A stretch of DNA of 64,000 nt, taken from NCBI GenBank assembly GCA_944322965.1, contig CALUQR010000004.1, positions 206,214-270,213 on the forward strand, read 5' to 3'. Origin of the DNA: Vulcanimicrobiota bacterium (GTDB taxonomy: Bacteria > Vulcanimicrobiota > Xenobia > Xenobiales > Xenobiaceae). Below are positions 24,852 to 33,705 of this stretch, piece after piece. Positions within the stretch are counted from its first letter, which is position 1. Each line of letters opens with the position of its first letter. Under the pieces are notes generated by a model that worked only from the letters and a program-made list of their open reading frames with translations, was not told where the DNA came from and made no database searches. A program made the translations under genes and the position numbers.

Positions 24852-27539
24852 ATGAACGCTACAGAAATTCGCCAATCTTTTCTCGACTTTTTTGCGGAGA
24901 AGGGCCACCATATCGTCCCTTCCGCCCCGGTCATCCCCCAAGACGACCCCACCTTGATGTTTACTAACGCCGGGATGAACCAGTTTAAGCCCTACTTCTT
25001 AGGGCAGGCCACCCCCGCTCACCGCCGCGTAGCCGACTCCCAAAAGTGTATCCGCGTCTCCGGCAAGCATAACGACTTAGAAGAGGTAGGTATCGATACT
25101 TACCACCACACCCTCTTTGAGATGTTGGGCAACTGGTCTTTCGGCGACTACTATAAGAGAGAGGCCATCAGCTGGGCCTGGGAGCTCCTCACCCAGCGCT
25201 GGAAGTTGCCCAAAGAGCGCCTCTACGTCACCGTCTTTGGAGGGGACCCCGCCAAAGGTCTGCCCGCCGACGAAGAGGCGGAGCGCCTCTGGAAAGAGGT
25301 AACCGATCTCGATCCCACCCACCTCCAGCGCTTCGGCACTAAGGATAATTTCTGGATGATGGGCGAGGTGGGACCCTGCGGACCCTGCAGCGAGATCCAT
25401 ATCGACTTGACCCCTGATCTTTCGGGCGGCAGCTTAGTCAATAGCGGTTCCCCCTTAGTGATGGAGCTCTGGAACTTAGTCTTTACGGAGTTTAACGCCG
25501 CTCCCGACGGCTTGCACAAATTGCCCAATTGTAACGTCGATACGGGCGCCGGTTTAGAGCGCATCGCGGCGGTTATGGAGTGCACCCAAAATTGCACTAA
25601 CTTTAACGTCCAGCTCTCCAACTACGATACCGCCCTCTTTAAGCCGCTCATTCATAAGTTGGAGGAGCTCTCCGGCCAGCGCTACACCCCCGGCATCTCC
25701 GGCGACGATATTTCGATCGCCATGCGCGTCTGCGCCGACCACCTGCGCATGGTGGCCTTCTCCATCGCCGACGGCGCTCTGCCCTCCAACGAAGGGCGCG
25801 GTTACGTCATTAGGCGCATCTTGCGCCGCGCCGCTCGCTACGGTCGGAAATTAGGTTTAGTAGAGCCCTTCCTCTATAAGCTCTTGCCCACCCTCATTGA
25901 GGTTATGGGCCAAGCCTACCCCGAATTGGAGCGCGAGCGCGAGAAGATCGCCCGCCTCATTAAGGGCGAGGAGACCTCCTTCAACCAGACCTTAGACCGC
26001 GGCTTATCCCTCTTTGAAGAGGGTATCGCCCAGCTGGCGGGCTGCGAGAGTTGCGTCTTCCCGGGCGAAGTGGCCTTTAAGCTCTACGATACTTACGGCT
26101 TCCCCTACGACTTGACGGTAGTCATGGCCCGCGAGCGCGGCTACGAGGTGGACGAGGCCGCCTTCCAGAGCCAGATGCAAGCCCAAAAAGAAAGGGCCCG
26201 GGCGGCGCGAGTCAAGACGGCCCAGATCGCCGAGAGTCAGAAATTAGACTTGCAGCCCACCCACTTTGTAGGGTACCTGGAAGATCACTGCCTGGCCCGA
26301 GTGGTAGCCATTATTGGCGCCCCCGGTCAGCGGGCGGTCGTCTTAGATCGCACCCCCTTCTACGGGGAGATGGGCGGCCAAGTGGGCGACTGCGGCCTTC
26401 TGCGCTGGGAAGGGCACGCTTTAGAGGTGCGCGACACCAAGCAACAAGAGGGCGTCGTCTTGCACTTAGTAGAGGAAGGCCCCCAGCTGGAGGCCTTGCA
26501 GGTGGGCCAAGAGGTAGAGGCGGCGATAGACGTCGCCCGGCGGCGGGCTATTGAGCGCCACCATACGGCCACCCACCTCTTACATTACGCGCTGCGCCGC
26601 TTCTTAGGTAATGAAGTCCACCAGCAGGGTTCCTTAGTGGCCCCCGACCGGCTGCGCTTCGACTTTACTTACCCTGAGGCCTTAGGTTGCCAGCGCTTAG
26701 CCCAGATCGAGCGCTTTATTAACGAGAAGATCGTCGAGAATAGCGGCGTAGCCTGGTTTGAGATCGAACTCCAAGCTAAGCCCGACTCGGTCATCTCCTT
26801 CTTTGGCGACAAGTACGGCCAGCGAGTGCGCGTCCTCAACGTGGGCGGTTCCCAGAGCGCCCAGATAGAGGATCCTTGTTACGACGGCTTCTCCCAGGAG
26901 CTGTGCGGAGGTTGCCACTGTACGCGCACGGGCGACTTGGGCTCATTTAAATTCATCTCCGAGGGGGCTATCGCCGCCGGGGTGCGCCGCGTAGAGGCCG
27001 TAGCCGGTATGGCCGCCTTCGACTTTGTGGCTAACGAAGAGCAGCACCTGCGCTGCGCCTGCCAAGACTTGCACGCTAACCCCCAGGAGCTCAACCAGCG
27101 CTTGCACAACCTCTTAGAGCAGCAGAAGCGCTTAGAGCGCGAGTTAGAGAAGGCTAAGGCCAACTTGGCCTGCGCCCAAGCTAAGGATGTGCTCAGTCAA
27201 GCGCGTACTTTGGCCGGGGTGCCGACCCTCGTCTTGCGTTTAGAGAGCGCCTCCCCCGACGAGCTGCGCCAGATGGCCGACCAGCTGAAGGAGCGTTTCC
27301 AAGGCATCGCCATCTTGGCCGGTCCCAATCAGGGCAAGGTGGGCCTCTTAGCTCTGGTGACGCCCCAGTACGTCAAAGAGGGCTACCAAGCGGGCAAGAT
27401 CGTCAAAGAGCTGGCCAAACTCTTGGGCGGCGGCGGCGGCGGTCGTCCCGATATGGCCTTAGCGGGCGCCCAGAATTTGGCGGAGTTAGAGAATGCTTTA
27501 GGGCGCGTAGAGGAGATTATCGCCGCCCAAAAGGCGTAG
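24852..27539 (+). CDS. alaS: Alanyl-tRNA synthetase
   Basis: Class II synthetase of 895 residues, the normal size. The catalytic core has FLDFFAEKGHHIVPSAPVIP, PTLMFTNAGMNQFKPYFLG (motif 1/2 region) and GEVGPCGPCSEIHID with NSGSPLVMELWNLVFTEFN. The editing domain shows HHTATHLLHYALR near residue 570 and the distal zinc/editing motif CGGCHCTRTGDLGSF near 685. The C-Ala domain ends with GKIVKELAKLLGGGGGGRPD, typical of AlaRS. It follows dapE by 12 bp and probably shares its transcript. Confidence 0.98.
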   Translation: MNATEIRQSFLDFFAEKGHHIVPSAPVIPQDDPTLMFTNAGMNQFKPYFLGQATPAHRRVADSQKCIRVSGKHNDLEEVGIDTYHHTLFEMLGNWSFGDYYKREAISWAWELLTQRWKLPKERLYVTVFGGDPAKGLPADEEAERLWKEVTDLDPTHLQRFGTKDNFWMMGEVGPCGPCSEIHIDLTPDLSGGSLVNSGSPLVMELWNLVFTEFNAAPDGLHKLPNCNVDTGAGLERIAAVMECTQNCTNFNVQLSNYDTALFKPLIHKLEELSGQRYTPGISGDDISIAMRVCADHLRMVAFSIADGALPSNEGRGYVIRRILRRAARYGRKLGLVEPFLYKLLPTLIEVMGQAYPELEREREKIARLIKGEETSFNQTLDRGLSLFEEGIAQLAGCESCVFPGEVAFKLYDTYGFPYDLTVVMARERGYEVDEAAFQSQMQAQKERARAARVKTAQIAESQKLDLQPTHFVGYLEDHCLARVVAIIGAPGQRAVVLDRTPFYGEMGGQVGDCGLLRWEGHALEVRDTKQQEGVVLHLVEEGPQLEALQVGQEVEAAIDVARRRAIERHHTATHLLHYALRRFLGNEVHQQGSLVAPDRLRFDFTYPEALGCQRLAQIERFINEKIVENSGVAWFEIELQAKPDSVISFFGDKYGQRVRVLNVGGSQSAQIEDPCYDGFSQELCGGCHCTRTGDLGSFKFISEGAIAAGVRRVEAVAGMAAFDFVANEEQHLRCACQDLHANPQELNQRLHNLLEQQKRLERELEKAKANLACAQAKDVLSQARTLAGVPTLVLRLESASPDELRQMADQLKERFQGIAILAGPNQGKVGLLALVTPQYVKEGYQAGKIVKELAKLLGGGGGGRPDMALAGAQNLAELENALGRVEEIIAAQKA

Positions 27540-27544
27540 TCAGC

Positions 27545-27574
27545 TATAAAAATAGCCCCCGCGCAGCGGGGGCT
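27545..27574 (-). terminator. Terminator for the gene at 27.6 kb (minus strand)
   Basis: AGCCCCCGC and GCGGGGGCT arms (27554-27562, 27566-27574) form a 9-bp stem. On the minus strand it runs into TATTTTTAT. Confidence 0.75.
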
Positions 27575-27576
27575 GG

Positions 27577-27626
27577 GAGAAGGCTTAGAGAGTTTAGACT
27601 TTAGCTCTTTAAGCCTTCTCTATTTT
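27577..27626 (+). terminator. Possible terminator of alaS overlapping the end of the convergent gene
   Basis: GAGAAGGCTTA (27577-27587) and TAAGCCTTCTC (27610-27620) form an 11-bp stem with a 22-nt loop. It is followed by TATTTT on the plus strand. One arm lies in the last codons of the minus-strand gene. Confidence 0.5.
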
Positions 27627-29594
27627 GGGGATCTGCGCTAAGCTCTCGCTCCAGCAGAGGTTATCTAAGAGGTCGAGGCAGACCGACTCCCGCTGGGCGG
27701 AGGTCAGGCGCTGACCGTTCATTACCGAGCGCATCCAGTGGCTGACTTTAGCCTTGGCCTCTTGGGGATCGCTAGGTAAGGGCCAGAGGCGCTCTACCGC
27801 CCAGCTCTCTAAGGCCAGGATAGCTTTCGTCAACTTAGCCATAAAGAGGGGGGTATGATCCTGGCGCCACTGGGAACAGCCCTCTAAGCCTAAGCGCTGG
27901 GGCAAGACCTCTAACCAGTAATCGAGATTAGCTTGGGGCTGGAGGGCGTACATCTCTACCAGAGCCCCCACCTCCGCGCCCAATTCTTGGGTGGCGCTCT
28001 GCGGATAGAGGCGCTCAAACCAGCTGCGGAAGCGGCGATTCAAGAGCTCCACCATCTCCTCCGGCTGGGCGGGGATCTCCTCTTTGCGCCCTCCAAATTG
28101 GAGGATCAAGCGCTCTAAGAGCTGGCGGTAAGCCTGGGCCTCTTGTTGGCGGAAGGCTTCCATGCCGCCCTCTAACCAAGCTCTAAATTTAGAGACCTCT
28201 TCCCCTTGGGGCAAGCCGCTAAAGCCCGCCGCTTTGACCAGCCCTTGCACAAACTGGCGCGCCGTCTCCGTCTTATCGTGCTCAATCAACTGGCGCAAGG
28301 CGTAGGCCGCTTGACCGGGCTGAGTGGAGATGGAGAGGGCTAAGGGCGGGAGGGAGCGGTACCAGTTGACGACGGCCTCCTTGGCCATCTCCCAGAGATC
28401 GCAGGCCTGATCGCCCTCGGCGACTTGGGGGCTGCCGAAGAGGTTTAAGATCTGGACCAGAGCTTGGGCGCTGCGGTAAGGAGCTTGGGGTAGGTAGAGG
28501 ATCTCGCTCTGGCGCGGCTGGGCCCAAGCTTGGCGCAGGGCCAAAGCGTCTAACTTATACGCCCGCCCCTCCCGGAGTAAGTAGAGGCTAGGGTAGTAGC
28601 GGCGCATCGCGGCCGCCAAGAGCAGGTTGAGATAAGAGATCTCTAAACCGTAAGGGGCCCGCAGGAACTTGCGCCCCAGCTCGTAGAGGGAGAGGCGCTG
28701 GATCTGGCGTCCGTTCCCTAAAAGGGCGCTTAAAAGCTCGTTCCAGAGTTGGGAGATCCTAGAGTCGGGCGGCAAGTAACCGTTGACCGCCAAGACGACG
28801 TAGTTGCCAGAATCGCGCAGGGCCCGCATAATCCCCTGCTCCACCAAAAAGTCGCGAATGACCCGGTACCCGCCCCGGCTGTCGGAAAAGAGAAATTGTA
28901 AGGCTTCCTCCGTATCTAGCAAGAGATCGACCGCTTGACGCCTATCGGCGCGGGAGCCGCAAGGTACGCAGGAGGGCGATTTGGAGAAGATGGAGTCCAA
29001 GACGGAGCTATAGAAGAGGTCCCGCTCCGGGTGGGACATAACCATGAGCTTTTGGCCCCGGTACAACCAATTAAAGTTGTCGGGATTCAGCTGAGGGCGC
29101 AACTTCTTGGCTAGCTGTTCCTCGACCCCTTGGCGCCTAGCTTTAAGCATCTCCCGAGCCGGGCCGGGCTCAGAGTAGGGGGCGCTCTCTTCTAATTGCA
29201 AGAGGGCCGCGTACTCTTTAACCTGGGCCGCTCCCTGGAGGGGATTGTCGGGTAAACCCACTAAGACCTGGGGACCCGTAACCGCCTGGCTGAGGGTATT
29301 GACTACATCCTCCATATCGCGCCGGGTGAAGCCCACCCCCATAACGACTAAGAGGTCGCAATCGCGCGGGCAAGTCTTGGGGAAGTCGTCGTTGGGCCCC
29401 ACGTAGAGGGAACGCACCTTGCGCTTAGCCAGATGGCTCTGGCGGTAAAGCTTAGGGGTCAAAGCCCGAGCCGGATAACAACTGGCCAAGGTCTGAGCGT
29501 AACTAAACTTACCCAACTCCGAGGCTACGCGAGCCACATCTTGATTGAGATCAGCTCTACTAAAGCCCGCCGCCAAGGATAGACTCTCGCTCAT
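27609..29594 (-). CDS. Large protein of unknown function, possibly related to the C-terminal region of BrxC/PglY-type proteins
   Basis: The 661-residue soluble protein has a CGGAGG Shine-Dalgarno and no signal peptide or membrane helix. I do not recognise it with certainty. The middle part (about 195-345) has LDSIFSKSPSCVPCGSRADRR, a GIMRALRDSGNYVVLAVNGYL stretch and FLRAPYGLEISYLNLLLAAA. The last resembles the APPYGLR-G-PxLL pattern in large BREX-type BrxC/PglY and DUF6079 proteins, downstream of their P-loop ATPase. No Walker A is present here, and no BREX, methylase or PglZ partner is nearby. Gln- and Leu-rich helices dominate the C-terminal third. Homology is tentative. It stands alone between alaS and murB. 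Confidence 0.5.
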   Translation of the reverse strand: MSESLSLAAGFSRADLNQDVARVASELGKFSYAQTLASCYPARALTPKLYRQSHLAKRKVRSLYVGPNDDFPKTCPRDCDLLVVMGVGFTRRDMEDVVNTLSQAVTGPQVLVGLPDNPLQGAAQVKEYAALLQLEESAPYSEPGPAREMLKARRQGVEEQLAKKLRPQLNPDNFNWLYRGQKLMVMSHPERDLFYSSVLDSIFSKSPSCVPCGSRADRRQAVDLLLDTEEALQFLFSDSRGGYRVIRDFLVEQGIMRALRDSGNYVVLAVNGYLPPDSRISQLWNELLSALLGNGRQIQRLSLYELGRKFLRAPYGLEISYLNLLLAAAMRRYYPSLYLLREGRAYKLDALALRQAWAQPRQSEILYLPQAPYRSAQALVQILNLFGSPQVAEGDQACDLWEMAKEAVVNWYRSLPPLALSISTQPGQAAYALRQLIEHDKTETARQFVQGLVKAAGFSGLPQGEEVSKFRAWLEGGMEAFRQQEAQAYRQLLERLILQFGGRKEEIPAQPEEMVELLNRRFRSWFERLYPQSATQELGAEVGALVEMYALQPQANLDYWLEVLPQRLGLEGCSQWRQDHTPLFMAKLTKAILALESWAVERLWPLPSDPQEAKAKVSHWMRSVMNGQRLTSAQRESVCLDLLDNLCWSESLAQIPKIEKA

Positions 29595-29709
29595 ATAAAC
29601 CTCCGCCTCAACTGGCCTCTCTAAGGCGCCAAAGTTACAACTAGGAAGGGCGCATTTCGCCCAGGCCGCGCTCTAAACCTGCCCAACCGGCCCAGGCTCG
29701 CCCTTCGCC

Positions 29710-29738
29710 TTGCAGATTGGGATAGTTGGGGCTAATAT
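29710..29738 (+). promoter_or_regulatory. Promoter for the murB-recG operon
   Basis: TTGCAG (29710-29715) and TAATAT (29733-29738) are 17 bp apart. The -10 ends 9 nt before the murB ATG, so the transcript would have almost no leader. Confidence 0.6.
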
Positions 29739-29747
29739 TAGGTAGTC

Positions 29748-30809
29748 ATGGAAAAGTATCTGCGTTCTGAAGTTCCCCTCTCGCAATTGACCACTTTTGA
29801 GGTGGGCGGCCCGGCCCGCTGGGTGGCGGCCCCCCAGACGCTAGAGGAGTTGACCCAGACGGTCAATTTTGCCCGCCAACAGCGCTTGCCCCTCTACCCC
29901 GTGGGGGGAGGGAGTAATATCTTAGCCTCCGATAGGGGCTTTGCGGGGGTAGTCATCCAGCCCCAATTGCAAGGTTTAGAGGTTAAATTTCGGGACGGTT
30001 ACGCCTTGGTGCGGGCTCAGGCCGGGGTAGAGTGGGACGACTTAGTCGCCTACTGCGTAGAGCGAAATTTGGCGGGCATCGAATGTTTGAGCGCTATTCC
30101 CGGCAAAGTGGGGGCCGCCCCCGTCCAAAATATAGGGGCTTACGGCCAGGAGGTAGGTCAGACGGTAGAGTCGGTCCAAGTCCTCAACGTAGAGAGCTTA
30201 GAGTTAGAGGAGATCCCCGCCCGCAAGTGCGCCTTCGCTTACCGCACTAGCCGCTTTAAAACGGAATGGCGCGGGCGCTACATAATTACCGCCCTCACCC
30301 TGTGCCTCATCCCCCAGGGCCCTCCCACCCTGCGCTACCAAGATTTACAACTCTTCTTTGCCGACCAGCTCCAAGCCGATCCCTCTTGGCGCCCCAGCTT
30401 AGCCGAAGTGCGCCAGGCGGTCATCGCCGTACGCCGCTCTAAGGCCATGACTTACGATCCCCAAAATCCCAACCACCGCTGCGCCGGCTCCTTCTTCTTA
30501 AATCCCGTCGTCCCCCAAGAGCAAGTCTCAGAGCTCAAAGAGCGCTATCCCCAAATGCCGGTCTATCCCGCCGCCCGCCAAGGTTGGCAGAAACTCTCAG
30601 CCGCCTGGTTAGTGTCCCAAGCCGGCTTCCCCAAAGGCTACGCCTCGGGGCGGGCCGCCCTCTCTAGCGCCCACACCTTAGTCCTTATAAACCCCGGCCA
30701 AGCCCAGGCCCAAGATATTCTCGACCTGGCTCAGGAGATCCGCGCCAAAGTGCAAGATACCTTCCAAGTGGAATTGGTCCCTGAGCCCAATCTCTTAGGC
30801 TTTGAGTAG
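29748..30809 (+). CDS. murB: UDP-N-acetylenolpyruvoylglucosamine reductase
   Basis: FAD/NADPH enzyme that makes UDP-N-acetylmuramic acid, early in peptidoglycan synthesis. The FAD-binding VAO fold shows LTTFEVGGPARW, PLYPVGGGSNILASDRGFAG and GIECLSAIPGKVGAAPVQNIGAYGQE (written here in parts: SAIPGKVGAAPVQNIGAYG). The catalytic Ser is in CAGSFFLNPVV and the C-terminal Glu in LVPEPNLLGFE. The NIGAYGQE and YRTSRFK elements and 353-residue length fit the E. coli-like type I branch. The last 8 bases overlap recG. It heads a run murB-recG-rsmD-GTPase. Confidence 0.96.
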   Translation: MEKYLRSEVPLSQLTTFEVGGPARWVAAPQTLEELTQTVNFARQQRLPLYPVGGGSNILASDRGFAGVVIQPQLQGLEVKFRDGYALVRAQAGVEWDDLVAYCVERNLAGIECLSAIPGKVGAAPVQNIGAYGQEVGQTVESVQVLNVESLELEEIPARKCAFAYRTSRFKTEWRGRYIITALTLCLIPQGPPTLRYQDLQLFFADQLQADPSWRPSLAEVRQAVIAVRRSKAMTYDPQNPNHRCAGSFFLNPVVPQEQVSELKERYPQMPVYPAARQGWQKLSAAWLVSQAGFPKGYASGRAALSSAHTLVLINPGQAQAQDILDLAQEIRAKVQDTFQVELVPEPNLLGFE

Positions 30810-33165
30810 ACTTTCCGGGCCCGCTTTAAATCTAGTAGAGCGACTCCTGCGCCTCTTGCGCCGCGAGTACGCCGACGGCTGCCGCGATCGCTTCCAATTG
30901 GAGGGCGGCCTAGAGTCCTTTGGGAAGCACACCCAAGCCTTACCCCCGGAGGAGGGGCGCCTTTTGCGAGCCCAGATTAAAGGGCTCCAAGGTTACTCTA
31001 AGTTGGGCTTAGGCCAGCGCCAGTACGCCCTAGTCCAAAGCGGCCAACACTTAGCCTCTCTCTGCGCCCCTCCCCCCGCTCCCGAGCCCCAGAGCGGCGA
31101 GAAGATTGAGGAGAATGAACTCCAACTGCCGCCCGCCCAGCGCCCCCAGCCCTCTTTAGCCGTCTATAAGTTAGAGAGCCCCTTAGAGAGGTTGCGCTCT
31201 ATCAGTAAGACCCGTCAGGCGGCCTTCCAACGTTTGGGCTTAAATACGATCGGGGATCTGCTCCTCAATTTCCCCCGCCGTTGGGAGGATCGCCGCCAGA
31301 CGACCTCCGTCTCCCAAGTGCGGGCCGGGGCCTTCGAACTCTTAGAGCTAAAGATAATTCAGACCCAAGTCTACCGGGGCGGGGGGAAATTGCGTTTAGA
31401 AGCTTTGGCATATGATACGAGCGGTTCTATTAAGCTTTTATGGTTCAACCAGGCCTATTTAGCTAAGCAACTCCGGGAGGGGGAGAGCTATTGGGTCTAT
31501 GGCAAAGTGGAATACGACGCCCGCGGGATCTTACAGTTGGCCTCGCCGGAGATCTCGCCCCGCAGTAAGAACTCCCCCTCTTACGGGCGCATCGTCCCCA
31601 TCTATAAGCTGAGCACCGCCCTCTACCAGAGCTTCATGCACCAGCTCATGTTTACCCTAGTCCCCACCTACGCCCCTAAGTTAGAGGAGAATCTGCCCCC
31701 CGAACTCTTAGAGAAGTACGCTCTCTGGCCCCGGGCCCAAGCTATAACGGAGCTCCACTGGCCTAGCGACTACCCCTCCCTGCAGAAGGCCCAGCGCCGT
31801 TTGGCCTTTGAAGAGCTCTTCTGGTTACAGTTGCGCGTAGCCCATAAACGGGCCCTCATCTCTAGCCGCCAGCGCCAAAATAAGTACGCCCAGCTCCCCC
31901 AGTTGGCCGCCCAGTTCCAAGAGCTGCTCCACTTTAAGTTGACTAAGGCTCAGACCAGAGTTATAGGCGAAATCAATAAGGATCTGCAGAGCCCCAACCC
32001 TCTGCACCGCATGTTGCAGGGCGACGTCGGTTCGGGCAAGACGGTCATTGCCGCTTGGGCGGCCTACGCGGCTATTAAGAATGGCTACCAGGCGGCCCTC
32101 ATGGCCCCTACGGAGATCTTAGCCCAACAACACTACCAAAAGTTGACCGAGCTCTTAGAGCCGGCCCACATCCGCCTCGAGCTCCTCTCGGGCAGTCTCA
32201 CTAAGCGTCAGAAACGGGAGGCCGCCCAGCGCATCGCCCAAGGGGAGGTAGATTTAGTAATCGGGACCCACGCCCTCATCCAGGATCCCATCCAATTTAA
32301 TAACTTAAGTCTCACCATTATCGACGAACAACATAAGTTTGGCGTCTTGCAGCGCCAGTTGCTGAGCGCCAAGGGCTCTAATTCCGCCCCCGTCGACCTC
32401 CTCTTAATGACCGCCACCCCCATCCCCCGCACTATGTCCCTAACTATCTATGGCGACTTGGAGATGTCCCAGCTGGACGAATTGCCCCCCGGCCGTACCC
32501 CCATCACTTCCCGCTCCCTCTCCGCCGACCAAGCCCCCCAAGCTTACGCCTTTATCGCCCAGGAGGTAGAGAAGGGACACCAGGCCTTTATCGTCTGCCC
32601 ACTCATCGATGAGAGCGACAAGTTGGAGGCCAGCGCGGCCACTAGCGAGGCGGAACGGCTGGCCCGCGGGCCCTTCCGCGCCTATCGGGTGGGGCTCCTC
32701 CACGGCAAGATGAAGGCCGCCCAAAAGGAAGAGTTGATGCAGGCCTTTAGCCGCCGTCAATTAGATATTTTGATCTCCACTACGGTCATCGAGGTGGGCA
32801 TCGACATCCCCCAGGCTACTACGATCCTCATCCAAGACGCCAACCGCTTCGGCATGGCCCAATTGCACCAATTGCGCGGCCGCGTGGGGCGCAGCCATTT
32901 GCCTTCCTACTGCCTCTTTATGGCCTCTCCCGACGCCCCCAACTTGCGCAAATTGGAGGCCATGGCCCGCCTCTCCGACGGCTTCCAGGTGGCGGAGGAA
33001 GATTTAGAGATTCGGGGTCCGGGCGACTACTTCGGTACTCGCCAATCGGGCTTCCCGGAGTTGCAATGCGCCGACCTCACCCGCGACCGGGCCCTTTTAG
33101 AGATAGCTAAAGAGGAGGCCCCCCGCTACGCCTCCGCCTACCCCTTCCCCGATTTAGACCCTTAA
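30802..33165 (+). CDS. recG: ATP-dependent DNA helicase RecG
   Basis: Branch-migrating helicase that remodels stalled forks and Holliday junctions. The wedge/OB domain spans about 150-290 (NTIGDLLLNFPRRWEDRR). Walker A is MLQGDVGSGKTVIAAWAAY near residue 405, motif II is DEQHKFGVLQR, and motif III is LLLMTATPIPRTM. The C-terminal helicase half has ISTTVIEVGIDIPQATTILI and QLHQLRGRVGRS, followed by the TRG-like FGTRQSGFPELQ. At 787 residues it is slightly longer than E. coli RecG because of an N-terminal helical extension of about 130 residues, as in several other phyla. The TTG start overlaps murB by 8 bases. Confidence 0.97.
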   Translation: MSRLSGPALNLVERLLRLLRREYADGCRDRFQLEGGLESFGKHTQALPPEEGRLLRAQIKGLQGYSKLGLGQRQYALVQSGQHLASLCAPPPAPEPQSGEKIEENELQLPPAQRPQPSLAVYKLESPLERLRSISKTRQAAFQRLGLNTIGDLLLNFPRRWEDRRQTTSVSQVRAGAFELLELKIIQTQVYRGGGKLRLEALAYDTSGSIKLLWFNQAYLAKQLREGESYWVYGKVEYDARGILQLASPEISPRSKNSPSYGRIVPIYKLSTALYQSFMHQLMFTLVPTYAPKLEENLPPELLEKYALWPRAQAITELHWPSDYPSLQKAQRRLAFEELFWLQLRVAHKRALISSRQRQNKYAQLPQLAAQFQELLHFKLTKAQTRVIGEINKDLQSPNPLHRMLQGDVGSGKTVIAAWAAYAAIKNGYQAALMAPTEILAQQHYQKLTELLEPAHIRLELLSGSLTKRQKREAAQRIAQGEVDLVIGTHALIQDPIQFNNLSLTIIDEQHKFGVLQRQLLSAKGSNSAPVDLLLMTATPIPRTMSLTIYGDLEMSQLDELPPGRTPITSRSLSADQAPQAYAFIAQEVEKGHQAFIVCPLIDESDKLEASAATSEAERLARGPFRAYRVGLLHGKMKAAQKEELMQAFSRRQLDILISTTVIEVGIDIPQATTILIQDANRFGMAQLHQLRGRVGRSHLPSYCLFMASPDAPNLRKLEAMARLSDGFQVAEEDLEIRGPGDYFGTRQSGFPELQCADLTRDRALLEIAKEEAPRYASAYPFPDLDP

Positions 33166-33180
33166 GGAGTTACTGCGCCT

Positions 33181-33705
33181 ATGCCCGCCCGTTTACCCTC
33201 GCGCACCTGGATGCGCCCCACTACGGCTAAGACTCGCGAAGCCCTAGTAGCCACCCTGCAACCCTACTTAGAGCCCGAAAGTAGAGGGCTCGACCTCTTT
33301 GCGGGGACGGGCTCTTTAGGGTTGGCCCTCCTAGAGGCCGGTTGCGGTCAGATGACCTTTGTAGAGGCCGATAAGCGCTCTCTCAAATTTCTCTATGCGG
33401 CCGTAGAGGGTAAGGGGCGCGTCGTCTGGGGCGAGTTGCCCCAAGCGCTCAGTAAATTGTCGGGCCTCTACGATATTGTGGTGGCCGACCCCCCTTACAA
33501 TAGCCCCCAGGGCCCCGCTACCCTGCGCGCCCTCCTCCCCTACTTAGCCCCGGGGGCTCTGGTCGTCTTTGAGTACCATCACAAAGAGGACTACCCCCAA
33601 GAGTTAGAGGGGTTACAATTGTGGAAGCATAAGCGCTTTGGGGAGACGGCCCTCACCTTTTGGCGGCGCATTCAAGTGGAGGAAGAGCAAGATGGAAGAG
33701 CCTAA
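33181..33705 (+). CDS. rsmD: 16S rRNA (guanine966-N2)-methyltransferase
   Basis: SAM-dependent enzyme that methylates G966 of 16S rRNA. The N-terminal MRPTTAKTREALVATL corresponds to the RPTxxRxREALFN segment. The SAM-binding LDLFAGTGSLGLALLEAG is motif I, and IVVADPPYNSP is the catalytic DPPY motif. At 174 residues it is near normal, although the usual beginning (MRIIAGxxKGRxL) is shortened. Its end overlaps the next gene by 14 bases. Confidence 0.93.
   Translation: MPARLPSRTWMRPTTAKTREALVATLQPYLEPESRGLDLFAGTGSLGLALLEAGCGQMTFVEADKRSLKFLYAAVEGKGRVVWGELPQALSKLSGLYDIVVADPPYNSPQGPATLRALLPYLAPGALVVFEYHHKEDYPQELEGLQLWKHKRFGETALTFWRRIQVEEEQDGRA

Noticed and set aside
27609..29594. Complete BREX or other defence island
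   Set aside because: No PglZ, methylase, Lon-like or P-loop partner is present, and neighbours are housekeeping genes.
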